Source: JAAXXJ01 sp964412455 (GTDB taxonomy: Bacteria > Nitrospirota > UBA9217). Taken from it: a stretch of DNA of 64,000 nucleotides. Position 1 is the first letter of the stretch, and each line of letters opens with the position of its first letter. Below, in pieces: positions 25,154-34,299 of this stretch. Under the pieces are notes generated by a model. It was not told the origin of the DNA. It searched no databases and was given only the letters and a program-made list of their open reading frames with translations. The stretch lies in NCBI GenBank assembly GCA_964412455.1, contig CAYPOT010000003.1, positions 43,445 to 107,444 of the forward strand. Reading direction: 5' to 3'. Position numbers and translations under genes: made by a program.

Positions 25154-27388
25154 ATGGAGAAGAAATACTGCGTATATATCTGTAAGGGATGCGGCATCAA
25201 GGAGGCGCTGGACGTTGACAAGCTCTCCGGCGCAGCCAAGAAGGTACAGAATTTCAAGATCCACGATGTCCTGTGCAGCCCTGAAGGCGTCCAGCTGATC
25301 AAGGACGACATGGCGAAGGACGGCATCAACACGATCATCATCGCGGCCTGTTCGCCCCGCGCAAAGGCCGCTGAGTTCACGTTCCCCGGCGCGCTGGTGG
25401 AGCGGGTCAACATCCGCGAGTTCGTTGCCTGGACCATGGAACCGAACACGGATGAAACGAACGACGCGGCCTACGATTACCTCACCATGGGCATTGTCAA
25501 GACCCAGAAATCGGACCTTGCCGAGCCCAACATCCTTCCGGACCTGACCAGCACGATCCTTGTCGTCGGCGGCGGCATCGCCGGCATGACCGCGGCGCTC
25601 TCCGCCGCAGGCGCCGGCCAGCAGGTCGTTCTTGTCGAGAAGGACGCCCAGCTCGGCGGTTTCGTGAACAAGCTCTACAAGAAGATACCGACGGGGTCCT
25701 ATATCAACAAACCCCTGATCGTGGACACGGACATCAGCAAGACCGTCAGCGAGGTCGAGAGCAACCCGAACATCAAGGTCTACAAGTCCACGACCGTGTC
25801 CAAGACCGACGGTCAGCCGGGCCTCTATACCGTGACGCTGTCGAACGGCGAGACCGTGAAGATCGGCGCCATTGTCATGGCCTCGGGCTGGAAGCCCTAC
25901 GACGCGAACAAGCTTGACTACCTCGGCTATGGCAAGATGAAGAACGTGGTCACGAATTTCGAGCTGGAGGAGATCGCCAAAAAGAACGGCGGCAAGCTCC
26001 TCCGCCCCTCTGACGGCAAGCCGGCGCTGAAGGTCGCCTTTATCCAGTGCGCAGGGCAGCGGGACCCGAACCATCTTCCCTACTGCTCCTCCATGTGCTG
26101 CGCCACGTCGCTCAAACAGTCCCAGTATGTGCGGCAGAACGAAGACGCCCTTGCCATGATCTTCTACAAGGACATCCGGACCCCGGGCCGAACCGAGCTC
26201 TATTACAAAGAGGCGCAGAACAACCCCGGCGTGATGCTCTCCAAGGCCGATGTGACCGGCGTTTCCGATGCCGGCAACGACAACATGTTCGTTGAGATGG
26301 AGAACACCCTTTTTGGGACCAAGACCGGCGAAAAGGTGAAGGTGGAGGCCGATCTCGTGGTCCTGGCCACCGGCATGGTGCCGACCTCGCGCGCGCCGCA
26401 GGAATATGCCGACGGACTCACCGCGGCGGCAGGTGGCGGCGATGAAGCCAAAAAGAACTACCTCGAACAGACCCCCAAGCCGGACTATATCCTGAACCTC
26501 GGCTACCGTCAGGGTCCTGAGATCCCGACACTGGAAGGGGCGTCCGGTTTCGCCGATTCGAACTTCATCTGCTTCCAGTACGAGACCCGCAGGACCGGCA
26601 TCTATGCAGCCGGAAGCGTGCACCAGCCCATGAACATGGCCGAAGCCATGGAAGACGCGGCCGGCGCGGCCTTCAAGGCCATTCAGGTCATCGACCATGT
26701 TTCCCGCGGCGTGGCGGTCCATCCCCGGGCCTGGGACACGACCTATCCTGACCCGCTGATCATCAAGTGCACGGCCTGCAAACGGTGCACGGAAGAGTGT
26801 CCCTTCGGCGCGATCGACGAGGATGAGAAGGGCATTCCCATCTACAACATCAACCGCTGCCGCCGCTGCGGCACCTGCATGGGCGCCTGCCCCGAGCGCA
26901 TCGTGTCTTTCAAGGACTACAGTGTTGACATCGTGGGCTCCATGCTGAAGGCCATCGATGTGCCCGATGACGAAGATGTGTTCAGGATCGCCGTTCTCGT
27001 GTGCGAGAACGACTCCTATCCCGCTCTCGACACGGCGGCCATCGTCGGCAAGAAGATCGACCCCAGCGTGCGCTTCGTTTCCATGCGCTGCCTGGGCGGC
27101 ATGAACCTGGTCTGGGTCGCCGACGCGCTCTCCAAGGGCATCGACGGCATGCTGCTCCTGGGCTGCAAGTACGGCGAGAACTATCAATGCCACTTCGTCA
27201 AGGGAAGCGAACTGGCAAATACCCGCTTCAGCAAGGTCAGCGAGACCCTGAACCGGCTGCAGCTCGAATCCGGCCGTGTTGAACTGATGCAGGTCGCCAT
27301 CAATGAGTACGACCAGCTGCCCGAGAGGATAAACGAGTTCGTTGAGAAGGTGAAGGTGTTCGGACCGAACCCGTTCAAGAGCATGTAA
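25154..27388 (+). CDS. qmoB: quinone-interacting membrane-bound oxidoreductase subunit B
   Basis: 744 residues. An HdrA-like flavoprotein (FAD motif VVGGGIAGMTAALSAAGAG near residue 135) with an N-terminal HdrA-type domain, two ferredoxin-like [4Fe-4S] motifs near residue 540 (CTACKRCTEECPFGA and CRRCGTCMGACPE), and a C-terminal MvhD/FlpD-like domain (about 595-735: VLVCENDSYPALDTA, MRCLGGMNLVWVADAL, LLLGCKYGENYQCH). This matches QmoB of sulfate reducers (about 750 residues). The MvhD-like end is thought to be the contact point for electron exchange in confurcating schemes. Confidence 0.95.
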   Translation: MEKKYCVYICKGCGIKEALDVDKLSGAAKKVQNFKIHDVLCSPEGVQLIKDDMAKDGINTIIIAACSPRAKAAEFTFPGALVERVNIREFVAWTMEPNTDETNDAAYDYLTMGIVKTQKSDLAEPNILPDLTSTILVVGGGIAGMTAALSAAGAGQQVVLVEKDAQLGGFVNKLYKKIPTGSYINKPLIVDTDISKTVSEVESNPNIKVYKSTTVSKTDGQPGLYTVTLSNGETVKIGAIVMASGWKPYDANKLDYLGYGKMKNVVTNFELEEIAKKNGGKLLRPSDGKPALKVAFIQCAGQRDPNHLPYCSSMCCATSLKQSQYVRQNEDALAMIFYKDIRTPGRTELYYKEAQNNPGVMLSKADVTGVSDAGNDNMFVEMENTLFGTKTGEKVKVEADLVVLATGMVPTSRAPQEYADGLTAAAGGGDEAKKNYLEQTPKPDYILNLGYRQGPEIPTLEGASGFADSNFICFQYETRRTGIYAAGSVHQPMNMAEAMEDAAGAAFKAIQVIDHVSRGVAVHPRAWDTTYPDPLIIKCTACKRCTEECPFGAIDEDEKGIPIYNINRCRRCGTCMGACPERIVSFKDYSVDIVGSMLKAIDVPDDEDVFRIAVLVCENDSYPALDTAAIVGKKIDPSVRFVSMRCLGGMNLVWVADALSKGIDGMLLLGCKYGENYQCHFVKGSELANTRFSKVSETLNRLQLESGRVELMQVAINEYDQLPERINEFVEKVKVFGPNPFKSM

Positions 27389-27391
27389 ACC

Positions 27392-27424
27392 GAATTGCGG
27401 ATTGCGGAATGCGGATTGCGGAAT
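27392..27424. repeat. heptamer array TGCGGAT/TGCGGAA between qmoB and qmoC
   Basis: About four and a half tandem copies of a 7-bp unit (attgcgg ... aatgcgg). It belongs to the same family as the arrays at 7411-7499 and 7979-8007 and separates qmoB from the qmoC ribosome-binding site. Confidence 0.7.
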
Positions 27425-27461
27425 AAAAGCCCGATCCGAACCGAATCTATGGAGGATATTT

Positions 27462-28634
27462 ATGTCAGAAGCAACCGTGATTAAACCAGATTTGGAGTTC
27501 GTGAACGAGATCATCAAGGGCGGCGGCGAGTCCCTCAAGAAGTGCTACCAGTGCGCCACCTGCTCGGTGGTGTGCAACGTGACTCCCGAGGGGAACCCCT
27601 TCCCGCGGAAAGAGATGGTCCTCGCCCAGTGGGGCCAGAAGGACAAGCTTATTACGAGCCCTGACGTGTGGCTCTGCCACCAGTGCAGCGACTGCACGGC
27701 CTATTGTCCTCGCGGCGCAAAGCCCGGCGAGGTGCTGAACGCGATCCGCAAACAGAGCATCAAGGAAGTGGCGATGATCCCGCTCTTCGCGAAGATAGCC
27801 CAGGACCCCAGGCTCATCTGGCTCCTGTTCGCCATCCCCATGGCGCTGTTCGCCATCGTCGCGACGATCCTCGGGAACACGGATGTCGCAGCGGTGCGGG
27901 CAAAAAGCTCGGTCATGGCGTACCATAATTTCATGCCTGTTCCGGCCATCGATATCATATTCATCCTGACCGCCCTGTTCGCGGCGGCCTCAGCGTTCGT
28001 CGGGATCAAGCGTCTCTGGAGCGGCATGAAGGCGCAGGCCGGTGAGATGCAGTCCGGCGGGAATATCGTCGCCGATGTCATCTCGTCCGTCATTCAGATC
28101 ATGACCCACACGAAATTCGCAGACTGCAACGTGAACCGGCTCCGTCAGTGGGGCCACCTCCTGCTGTTCTACAGTTTCGCGGGGCTCGCCGTGGTGACCA
28201 CCTGGGCGATTGTCTACCTGTATGGTCATGAGCTGCTGCATATTCAGGCTTTCGGAGTGTTCAACTTCGGCGAGGCGCCCTATCCGATCACCGATCCCAT
28301 GAAGATGCTCGCGCTGGCAAGCTCGGTCGCATTTGCCTTAGGGATCACGATCATCCTGCTGAACCGTCTCGCCAAGGCGGGGAAGGCCGGCATGGGTTCC
28401 TACTTCGACTGGATCTTCCTTGCTATCGTGATCGGCGTCGGCGGCACCGGGATGCTCTCCTGGGGTATGCGGCTCCTGGACATGACCTCCGGCTATTATG
28501 TGTACTACTTCCACCTGGTGTTCGTGTGGTCGCTGTTCGCCTACGCTCCCTATTCCAAGTTCGCGCACCTGTTCTACCGTACGACGGCCATGGTGTTCGC
28601 GAAGCACAGCGGCAGGGATAAGATCAGTTCATAG
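27462..28634 (+). CDS. qmoC: quinone-interacting membrane-bound oxidoreductase subunit C
   Basis: 390 residues. HdrC/HdrE-like fusion: an N-terminal domain with two [4Fe-4S] motifs (CYQCATCSVVCNVTP and CHQCSDCTAYCPRG) and a C-terminal membrane part with about six helices of the NarI/cytochrome b type (histidines in LRQWGHLL and YYFHLVF are likely haem ligands). It links the complex to menaquinol. GGAGGATATTT precedes ATG 27462; 20 upstream in-frame codons come from the heptamer array. Last of the qmo genes; the CBS gene follows after 67 bases of repeat. Confidence 0.95.
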   Translation: MSEATVIKPDLEFVNEIIKGGGESLKKCYQCATCSVVCNVTPEGNPFPRKEMVLAQWGQKDKLITSPDVWLCHQCSDCTAYCPRGAKPGEVLNAIRKQSIKEVAMIPLFAKIAQDPRLIWLLFAIPMALFAIVATILGNTDVAAVRAKSSVMAYHNFMPVPAIDIIFILTALFAAASAFVGIKRLWSGMKAQAGEMQSGGNIVADVISSVIQIMTHTKFADCNVNRLRQWGHLLLFYSFAGLAVVTTWAIVYLYGHELLHIQAFGVFNFGEAPYPITDPMKMLALASSVAFALGITIILLNRLAKAGKAGMGSYFDWIFLAIVIGVGGTGMLSWGMRLLDMTSGYYVYYFHLVFVWSLFAYAPYSKFAHLFYRTTAMVFAKHSGRDKISS

Positions 28635-28693
28635 TTCGTAGCTCGTAGTAAGGGCTGTTGCCCTGACCTACCAGCTGCGAGCTGTCATTAAGG
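28632..28693. repeat. TAGCTCG-type heptamer array with inverted halves
   Basis: Left part (tagttcgtagctcgtagtaa) and right part (taccagctgcgagctgtc) are related in inverse orientation across gctgttgccctgac. The same unit appears again between atpD and atpC (61246-61306). Confidence 0.5.
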
Positions 28694-28701
28694 GGTTTGC
28701 C

Positions 28702-29133
28702 ATGAAGGTCAAGGAACTATTAGGGATCAAGGGGATCGAGTGCTTCAGCATCATGAGCGATCAGACGCTTTTTGACGCGTCGAAGCAGATGGCTGAGTGC
28801 CGCATCGGCGCGCTCCTCGTGATGGAGAAGGGAAAACTCGCCGGTATCCTCACCGAGCGCGATATTGTGCGGGCCGTCGCGAACGGCCGGAACTGCACAG
28901 AGGTGGTCATCAAAGAGGTCATGACCACGAACCTCATTGTTTCCAAGTCCGGAGAAGACCTCGATTACGTCATGGCGGTCATGATCCAGAACAACATCCG
29001 TCACCTGCCGGTGGTGGAAGAGAGCGGTCTCGTCGGCATGCTCTCCATGCGGGACGTGGTGAGGGTGCTGGTGAAGAACCTCAAGGCCGAGAACCAGTAT
29101 CTGAAGGACTTTATCGGCGGTTTCGACGCATAG
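28702..29133 (+). CDS. two-CBS-domain protein
   Basis: 143 residues made of one Bateman module: CBS1 at about 10-65 (LLVMEKGKLAGILTERDIVRAVA) and CBS2 at about 75-130 (VMTTNLIVSKSGEDL, HLPVVEESGLVGMLSMRDVVRVL). Such modules bind adenine nucleotides (AMP, ATP, SAM). Placed between qmoC and hppA in the same direction, it is a candidate AMP/ATP sensor for sulfate activation; that role is inferred from position only. Confidence 0.88.
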   Translation: MKVKELLGIKGIECFSIMSDQTLFDASKQMAECRIGALLVMEKGKLAGILTERDIVRAVANGRNCTEVVIKEVMTTNLIVSKSGEDLDYVMAVMIQNNIRHLPVVEESGLVGMLSMRDVVRVLVKNLKAENQYLKDFIGGFDA

Positions 29134-29320
29134 AGAACTCACGCGAGAATGCCGGGCGCAGCTCGGAAGATACCTTGAACAGGGAGGGATGCCGGGAAAA
29201 GTAAAGAGGGTTTTATGTGTTGTCGAACCACCAGTGATTATTACAATTCGATGTCAGGCATTTTTGTACAATATGATTTTCATGAGATTAAAAAACTGAT
29301 ATAAAAGGAGGAGAGTATCA
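29134..29320. other. leader of hppA
   Basis: 187 bases without a gene. The second half is AT-rich, compatible with a separate hppA promoter, and ends in AAAGGAGGAGAG before the ATG at 29321. No clear -35/-10 pair could be fixed. Confidence 0.35.
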
Positions 29321-31399
29321 ATGAGTAACACGATTCTTTTTGCCCTGGTATGCGGCATTGCCGGAGTCATTTACGGCATCATAACCGCGATCTGGGTGAA
29401 CAAGCAGGATTCAGGCAATCAGAAGATGATCGACATTTCCAATGCAGTGAAGGAAGGCGCTAATGCGTTCCTGGCGCGCGAGTACAAGACAGTAGCGATC
29501 GTCGCAGTGGTCCTGGTGGGTATCCTGTTCTTCGTTCCCGCACTCGGGAAGTGGGCAGCCCTCGGATTCATCATCGGTACGGTAGGTTCCGCCCTCGCCG
29601 GTTTCATCGGCATGTGGGTGTCGCTCCGTGCCAACGTGCGTACGGCAGCAGCGGCGAGCAAAGGCCTCCAGGCCGCGCTCAGCCTCGCGTTCAAGGGCGG
29701 TTCCGTGACCGGCATCATGGTCGTTGGTCTCGGCATCATCGGCCTTGCCGGTTTTTACTTTCTTGCCAAGTCGTTTGCTCCGCCTGAACAGGTATCCACT
29801 GCGCTTATCGGGCTCGGCTTCGGTTGCTCGCTCATGAGCGTGTTCGCCCGTATCGCGGGCGGCATCTACACCAAGGCCGCTGACGTGGGCGCCGATCTCG
29901 TGGGCAAGGTTGAGAAGAATATCCCCGAAGACGATCCGCGTAACCCGGCCGTCATCGCCGACAACGTGGGCGACAACGTGGGCGACTGCGCTGGTATGGC
30001 AGCCGACCTCTATGAGACCTACACGGTGACCCTCGTGGCCGCCATGCTTCTCGCCAAGACCGTATTCGGCGACTCAAGCCCGTGGATCGAGTTCCCGCTT
30101 ATGCTCGGCGCTGTTTCGATCATTGCTTCCATCATCGGCACCTATGCTGTGAAGCTCGGCAAGAACAACTACATCATGGGCGCCTTGTATAAGGGCCTTG
30201 CCGTTGCAGGCGTTATCGCGGCAGCAGCGTTCTATTTTGTGGCAAAAAGCTTTATCGCCGACCTCGGCCCCAATGCCGGTGTATTCACGGCGAACACAGT
30301 GTTCTTCATATCCCTCATCGGCCTTGCTCTCACCGGCCTGATCGTATGGATCACCGAGTACTTCACTGCTAAAGAGTATCCCCCGGTGCAGCACATTGCA
30401 CAGGCAAGCCTCACCGGCCACGGCACGAACGTGATCGCCGGGCTCGCAGTCAGCATGAAGTCCACCGCAGCGCCGGTCCTCGTGATCGTTGCCTCGATCC
30501 TCGGCGCTTACTGGCTTGGCGGCGGATTCTCCGGTGCAGAGAATGCAGCCTCCGGCGGCATCTTTGCCATCGCGCTTGCAGCAGTGTCCATGCTCTCCAT
30601 GACTGGTATCATCGTAGCCATTGACTCTTACGGCCCGATCACGGACAATGCGGGCGGCGTTGCTGAAATGGCCGGGCTTCCCCAGGCCATTCGTGACATC
30701 ACCGATCCTCTTGATGCAGTGGGCAACACCACCAAGGCAGTTACCAAGGGCTATGCCATCGGCTCCGCGGCACTTGCCGCTTTGGTGCTGTTCTCGGAAT
30801 ATTCACGTTCCTTCGGCGCAACGATCCTGTTCGACCTTTCGAACCCCATGGTCCTTTGCGGCCTGTTCATCGGCGGCATGCTCCCCTACTACTTCGGCGC
30901 GCTCCTTATGGAGTCCGTGGCCAAGGCCGCAGGCGGCGTGGTGGAAGAAGTGCGCAGACAGTTCCGCGAGATCCCGGGCATCATGGAAGGCACCGGCAAG
31001 CCCCAGTATGGCAAGTGCGTCGACATCGTGACCAAGAGCGCCATCAATGAGATGATGCTCCCGGCGCTCATTCCGGTGGTTGTTCCGGTCGTCGTGGGCC
31101 TCTTCCTGGGCAAAGAAGCGCTCGGCGGCGTGCTGATCGGCGCCATTGTGACCGGCCTGTTCCAGGCCATTGCCATGACCTCCGGCGGCGGAGCATGGGA
31201 CAATGCCAAGAAGTCCTTTGAAGACGGCGTCACGGACAGCAAGGGCGTCGTGCACAAGAAGGGCAGCGACGGACACAAGGCTTCGGTCACGGGCGACACG
31301 GTCGGCGATCCCTATAAGGACACCGCGGGCCCGGCCATCAACCCGATGATCAAGGTCATCAACATCGTAGCGCTCCTGATCGTACCGCTTATCAAGTAA
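29321..31399 (+). CDS. hppA: membrane-bound proton-pumping pyrophosphatase, K+-independent type
   Basis: 692 residues with about 16 membrane helices. Hydrolyses PPi and moves H+ across the cytoplasmic membrane. Substrate-site motifs DVGADLVGKVEKNIPEDDPRNPAVIADNVGDNVGDCAGMAADLYE are split over the loop (acidic DxGAD and DNVGDNVGD visible). In helix 12 the sequence is GNTTKAVTKGYAIG: Lys at this position (Ala in K+-dependent enzymes) is the known marker of K+-independent H+ pumps. It fits as the sink for PPi from Sat. A strong terminator follows. Confidence 0.96.
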   Translation: MSNTILFALVCGIAGVIYGIITAIWVNKQDSGNQKMIDISNAVKEGANAFLAREYKTVAIVAVVLVGILFFVPALGKWAALGFIIGTVGSALAGFIGMWVSLRANVRTAAAASKGLQAALSLAFKGGSVTGIMVVGLGIIGLAGFYFLAKSFAPPEQVSTALIGLGFGCSLMSVFARIAGGIYTKAADVGADLVGKVEKNIPEDDPRNPAVIADNVGDNVGDCAGMAADLYETYTVTLVAAMLLAKTVFGDSSPWIEFPLMLGAVSIIASIIGTYAVKLGKNNYIMGALYKGLAVAGVIAAAAFYFVAKSFIADLGPNAGVFTANTVFFISLIGLALTGLIVWITEYFTAKEYPPVQHIAQASLTGHGTNVIAGLAVSMKSTAAPVLVIVASILGAYWLGGGFSGAENAASGGIFAIALAAVSMLSMTGIIVAIDSYGPITDNAGGVAEMAGLPQAIRDITDPLDAVGNTTKAVTKGYAIGSAALAALVLFSEYSRSFGATILFDLSNPMVLCGLFIGGMLPYYFGALLMESVAKAAGGVVEEVRRQFREIPGIMEGTGKPQYGKCVDIVTKSAINEMMLPALIPVVVPVVVGLFLGKEALGGVLIGAIVTGLFQAIAMTSGGGAWDNAKKSFEDGVTDSKGVVHKKGSDGHKASVTGDTVGDPYKDTAGPAINPMIKVINIVALLIVPLIK

Positions 31400-31425
31400 G
31401 CATCGCGTATCGCAGGAACACACGA

Positions 31426-31456
31426 GGGGCTGGCCAACAGGCCAGCCCCTTTTTTT
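31426..31456 (+). terminator. rho-independent terminator after hppA
   Basis: 10-bp stem ggggctggcc / ggccagcccc, loop aaca, directly followed by seven T. This marks the end of the sulfate-reduction block. Confidence 0.92.
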
Positions 31457-31515
31457 ATGATATGAAACAAGGATGGTTAGAACCTGAAAAAAGCATTTTA
31501 CCGCAGAGAACGCAG

Positions 31516-31539
31516 CCAAAAGTAGGCGCTTCTAAGCGA
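31516..31539. repeat. 24-bp dispersed element, copy 2
   Basis: ccaaaagtaggcgcttctaa followed by gcga; one mismatch to 16438-16461. It interrupts a common low-complexity phrase (accgcagagaacgcag | ggtcgcagaggg). Confidence 0.6.
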
Positions 31540-31673
31540 GGTCGCAGAGGGAGAACAATACGACGGGTTTGCAACCAGGCTGACATTTTGGCTTTTTCTT
31601 TGGGTACTTTGCGGCTTTGCGCGAACACCCGTGGTTTTTAGCTGAAAGCAGGGTTTTACAGCGCTGCCAGGGA

Positions 31674-31937
31674 CTACGCCAACAGCTTCGCCTTCAGGGT
31701 ATCAGGATCGTAACCGATGACGATGTCTTCGATCACGAGCGTGGGGTAGGTGCCCTGGGGATTGCGCTTCGTCACTTCCTTGCCCATGAGCCATTGCTCG
31801 CCGCTGTCCAGAAGGTCCACTTCGATGTACGTATAGGTGATCTTGTTGTCGTCGAGGAATTTTTTTACCTTCTTGCAGGCCCCGCAGGTGCTGAGGGAAT
31901 AGAGCGTTATTCGTTTTGTCGTATACATACATGTCAT
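31674..31937 (-). CDS. glutaredoxin-like (NrdH/thioredoxin-fold) protein
   Basis: 87 residues. Thioredoxin fold with active-site CGAC after LYSLST, and the cis-proline segment GTYPTLVI. A paralogue with CSHC lies at 38979-39239. The start may be ATG 31937 or 31928; no ribosome-binding site is clear. Divergent from the HD gene at 32018, sharing a gap of about 80 bases. Likely a cytoplasmic disulfide reductant, possibly served by the FTR-like protein encoded at 38640. Confidence 0.82.
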   Translation of the reverse strand: MTCMYTTKRITLYSLSTCGACKKVKKFLDDNKITYTYIEVDLLDSGEQWLMGKEVTKRNPQGTYPTLVIEDIVIGYDPDTLKAKLLA

Positions 31938-32017
31938 TATACCAGACTGGACGCGCTTCGGGGTTTCCTGTGAAACGGTTGCAATATCCGGCCAATGTGG
32001 TGTATTATGCCCTTCCG

Positions 32018-32515
32018 ATGTGGGACGAGAAGGTCTTGATAGAGGCGGGGTGCTCCCCGGGCGTGGTCGCGCACTGCACGGCGGTCTCACGCACAGCAGT
32101 CAATTTCGCGGAGCGGGTAAAAAGCGTTGCGGTTGACCGGGAGTTGGTCCGTCTGGGCGGACTTGTTCACGATATTGGCAGGGCGCGGTCCCATGATATT
32201 CACCACGCATTGGCAGGGGTGCAGATCGGCCGGGAGTTGGGGTTTTCCGAGCGATTGCTTGCCATCATTGAGCGACACATCGGAGCAGGGATCACTGCCG
32301 CCGAGGCCGAGCGGCTCGGACTGCCGAAGAAGGATTATCTGCCGCTCTCGCCTGAAGAAAAGATCGTCTCTTATGCGGACAATCTGACGAAAGGGTCAGA
32401 ACCCATGTTGTTCGAACAAGCGGTGGAACGGTTCCGGGATATCCTGGGGCCGGACCACGAAGGGATCACTCTGCTTGTCCGGCAGCACGAAGAGATCCAG
32501 GGATGGATGAGATAA
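32018..32515 (+). CDS. HD-domain phosphohydrolase
   Basis: 165 residues. HD superfamily hydrolase with the metal ligands H in HCTAVSR, HD in GGLVHDIGRARSHDIHHA, and D in SYADNLTKGSEP. The layout resembles the TIGR00295 HDIG family of uncharacterised hydrolases (nucleotide or phosphate-ester substrates likely). ATG 32018 gives the usual N-terminus (MWDEKVLIEAGCSPGVVAHC); a GTG at 31970 is an alternative. Substrate unknown. Confidence 0.82.
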   Translation: MWDEKVLIEAGCSPGVVAHCTAVSRTAVNFAERVKSVAVDRELVRLGGLVHDIGRARSHDIHHALAGVQIGRELGFSERLLAIIERHIGAGITAAEAERLGLPKKDYLPLSPEEKIVSYADNLTKGSEPMLFEQAVERFRDILGPDHEGITLLVRQHEEIQGWMR

Positions 32516-32604
32516 CCGCGGAAGTCAGGAGTCAGGAGCCAGAATTCAGGAGTACTGCACGGCAGCCGCAGGCTTTAGCCTGCGTAATTAAAGGCGGATA
32601 ACGT

Positions 32605-33516
32605 ATGAGCAAGAAAAAGAAAGATGCGACCGAGATCGACGAGACTGACATCCTCATATCAAAAGGCAAGAGCGACAAGGTCGTCCCCGTCAAGCTGACG
32701 AAGGACAGCCGGTTCAAGTTCCGCTGCCACCCGAAAGTGCGCTGCTTCACCGCCTGCTGCAGCAACGTGAACATCGCCCTTCCTCCCTACGATATGCTGC
32801 GCCTCCGTCGGCGTCTCGGTCTCAGCGCCGACGAGTTCATCAAACAGTACGGAGATATCCAGGTCCTGGACAAGACGCTCCTGCCGGTCGTGACGCTCAG
32901 GATGCGGGACGATGAGAAAAAGAGCTGTCCCTTCGTTACTCCCGAAGGCTGCACGGTCTACGAAGACCGTCCGAACATCTGCCGCTACTACCCCGTGGGC
33001 ATGGCCACGCTACGGAAGCTGGACGCCGAGGGCGGCAAGGACGAGTTCTACTTCATGACCAAAGAGGAACACTGCAAGGGGTTCGAGGAGGACCATCAGT
33101 GGACCATCGGCGAGTGGCGCGCCGACCAGGGCGCCGACCTGTACGACGAAATGAACCGCGGGTGGATGGAGATCCTGATCAAGAAGAAGTCACACGGCCA
33201 GGGGAAGGAGTTCCCGGAGATCAAGAACGAGATGTTCTTCAAGATGAGCTTCGACCTGGATTATTTCCGTGCATTCGTGTTCAACAGCACCTTCCTCGAG
33301 ATCTACGATATCCCGGCTGAGCGGCTTGAGAGGATCAAGATCGATGATATGGAACTGCTCAAGTTGTCCTTCGAGTGGCTTCGCCAGGCCATGTTCGCCG
33401 AGGAAACGCTGAAGTTCAAGGAAGGCGTTCTCGAACAGCGGAAAGAGCGCTCCGATACGACGATGCGGAAGGTGTACGGTAACAAGGAGAAGACCTCGAT
33501 CGGCGAGATCGATTAG
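32605..33516 (+). CDS. YkgJ-family cysteine-cluster protein
   Basis: 303 residues. The N-terminal two thirds carry the CxxC-type cluster of the YkgJ/CxxCxxCC family: FRCHPKVRCFTACCSN, KKSCPFVTPEGCTVYEDRPNICRYYP and a later HCKGF. These cysteines are thought to bind zinc or an Fe-S cluster. The C-terminal third is helical and charged. Function in the family is not established. The ribosome-binding site is weak (aaaggcggataacgt). It is preceded by a CAGGAGT-type heptamer array (32519-32552). Confidence 0.82.
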   Translation: MSKKKKDATEIDETDILISKGKSDKVVPVKLTKDSRFKFRCHPKVRCFTACCSNVNIALPPYDMLRLRRRLGLSADEFIKQYGDIQVLDKTLLPVVTLRMRDDEKKSCPFVTPEGCTVYEDRPNICRYYPVGMATLRKLDAEGGKDEFYFMTKEEHCKGFEEDHQWTIGEWRADQGADLYDEMNRGWMEILIKKKSHGQGKEFPEIKNEMFFKMSFDLDYFRAFVFNSTFLEIYDIPAERLERIKIDDMELLKLSFEWLRQAMFAEETLKFKEGVLEQRKERSDTTMRKVYGNKEKTSIGEID

Positions 33517-33540
33517 CGATCAGCAGTCAGGAGAGCCCCC

Positions 33541-34299
33541 TCATTGCTCGTTCTGTAACATGATCGTCATTTCTTTATAGATCACATTCCCGATGGAGAT
33601 GCCCTGGTCGATGATCTCCGGGCCAAACGTTGAACCCGTTTTGGTCCGGAAGGTCTCCTTGATCTTTTCGATCCCTTTCATCTTTTCCAGGAACACCTGG
33701 TGCAGGCTTTCGGGCGGTGTGTTGTTGGCATTTACGATGGTCCAGAGCGTTGTGGTGAAGTTCTCCGGCCCCCAACGGAACTTATCGGCGTCGTAGAGGG
33801 CGTCGCTCACCAGCTTTCCCGCCTCGTCATCCGCTTCGGTGGTCGCCTTGAACGCCTCGTGGTTCCTGATGGCACCGGCGATGTACTTCCTGTAATTCTT
33901 CTCCATTCCCAGGTCCTTCAGGATACGTTCCGCCTCGATGCTGCCGAGGAGCGCGTGGTCCTTCTCTTTCCGCTTGATGTCGTGCAGGAGGCCGGCTAGT
34001 TCCGCCGCGAGAAAGAGCCCTGCCGCATCGGATGACGGGATTCCCCGCACCGGCGCTTCGATCAGGACGAGGGCGCCCGCGTCACGAGCCACCGCTTCGC
34101 AGTGGCAGAGGCCATGGGCGCACTCCAGCTGGGACTCATCGAGGTAGGTCCTGCACTGGTGGAGCAGTTCGCTGGTCACCAGGTGATCGTCGGCGAAGCG
34201 GACGGCTGAGGCGTGCAGGTTATAGAACGCGGGAACCGGAAGGGCCTTCGCGACCTGGTGCGCCACTTCCTGCAGCCGTTTATAAGCCGTCCTGCTCAT
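33541..34299 (-). CDS. HD-domain hydrolase
   Basis: 252 residues. HD metal-site residues: H in HGLCHCEAVARDAGAL, HD in LAGLLHDIKRKEKDHALLGS, H in IRNHEAF and D in ALYDADKFRWG. No GYP extension or membrane helix. Divergent from YkgJ; transcribed toward it. ATG 34299 is chosen over 34356 because the extra 19 residues are not conserved-looking. Substrate unknown; nucleotide phosphohydrolase activity is the family default. Confidence 0.82.
   Translation of the reverse strand: MSRTAYKRLQEVAHQVAKALPVPAFYNLHASAVRFADDHLVTSELLHQCRTYLDESQLECAHGLCHCEAVARDAGALVLIEAPVRGIPSSDAAGLFLAAELAGLLHDIKRKEKDHALLGSIEAERILKDLGMEKNYRKYIAGAIRNHEAFKATTEADDEAGKLVSDALYDADKFRWGPENFTTTLWTIVNANNTPPESLHQVFLEKMKGIEKIKETFRTKTGSTFGPEIIDQGISIGNVIYKEMTIMLQNEQ

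Noticed and set aside
23891..27538. 1215-codon open frame on the minus strand opposite qmoA/qmoB
   Set aside because: It runs antisense to two clear flavoprotein genes; its translation is rich in Leu/Asp/His/Val typical of antisense frames in GC-rich genes and has no domains.
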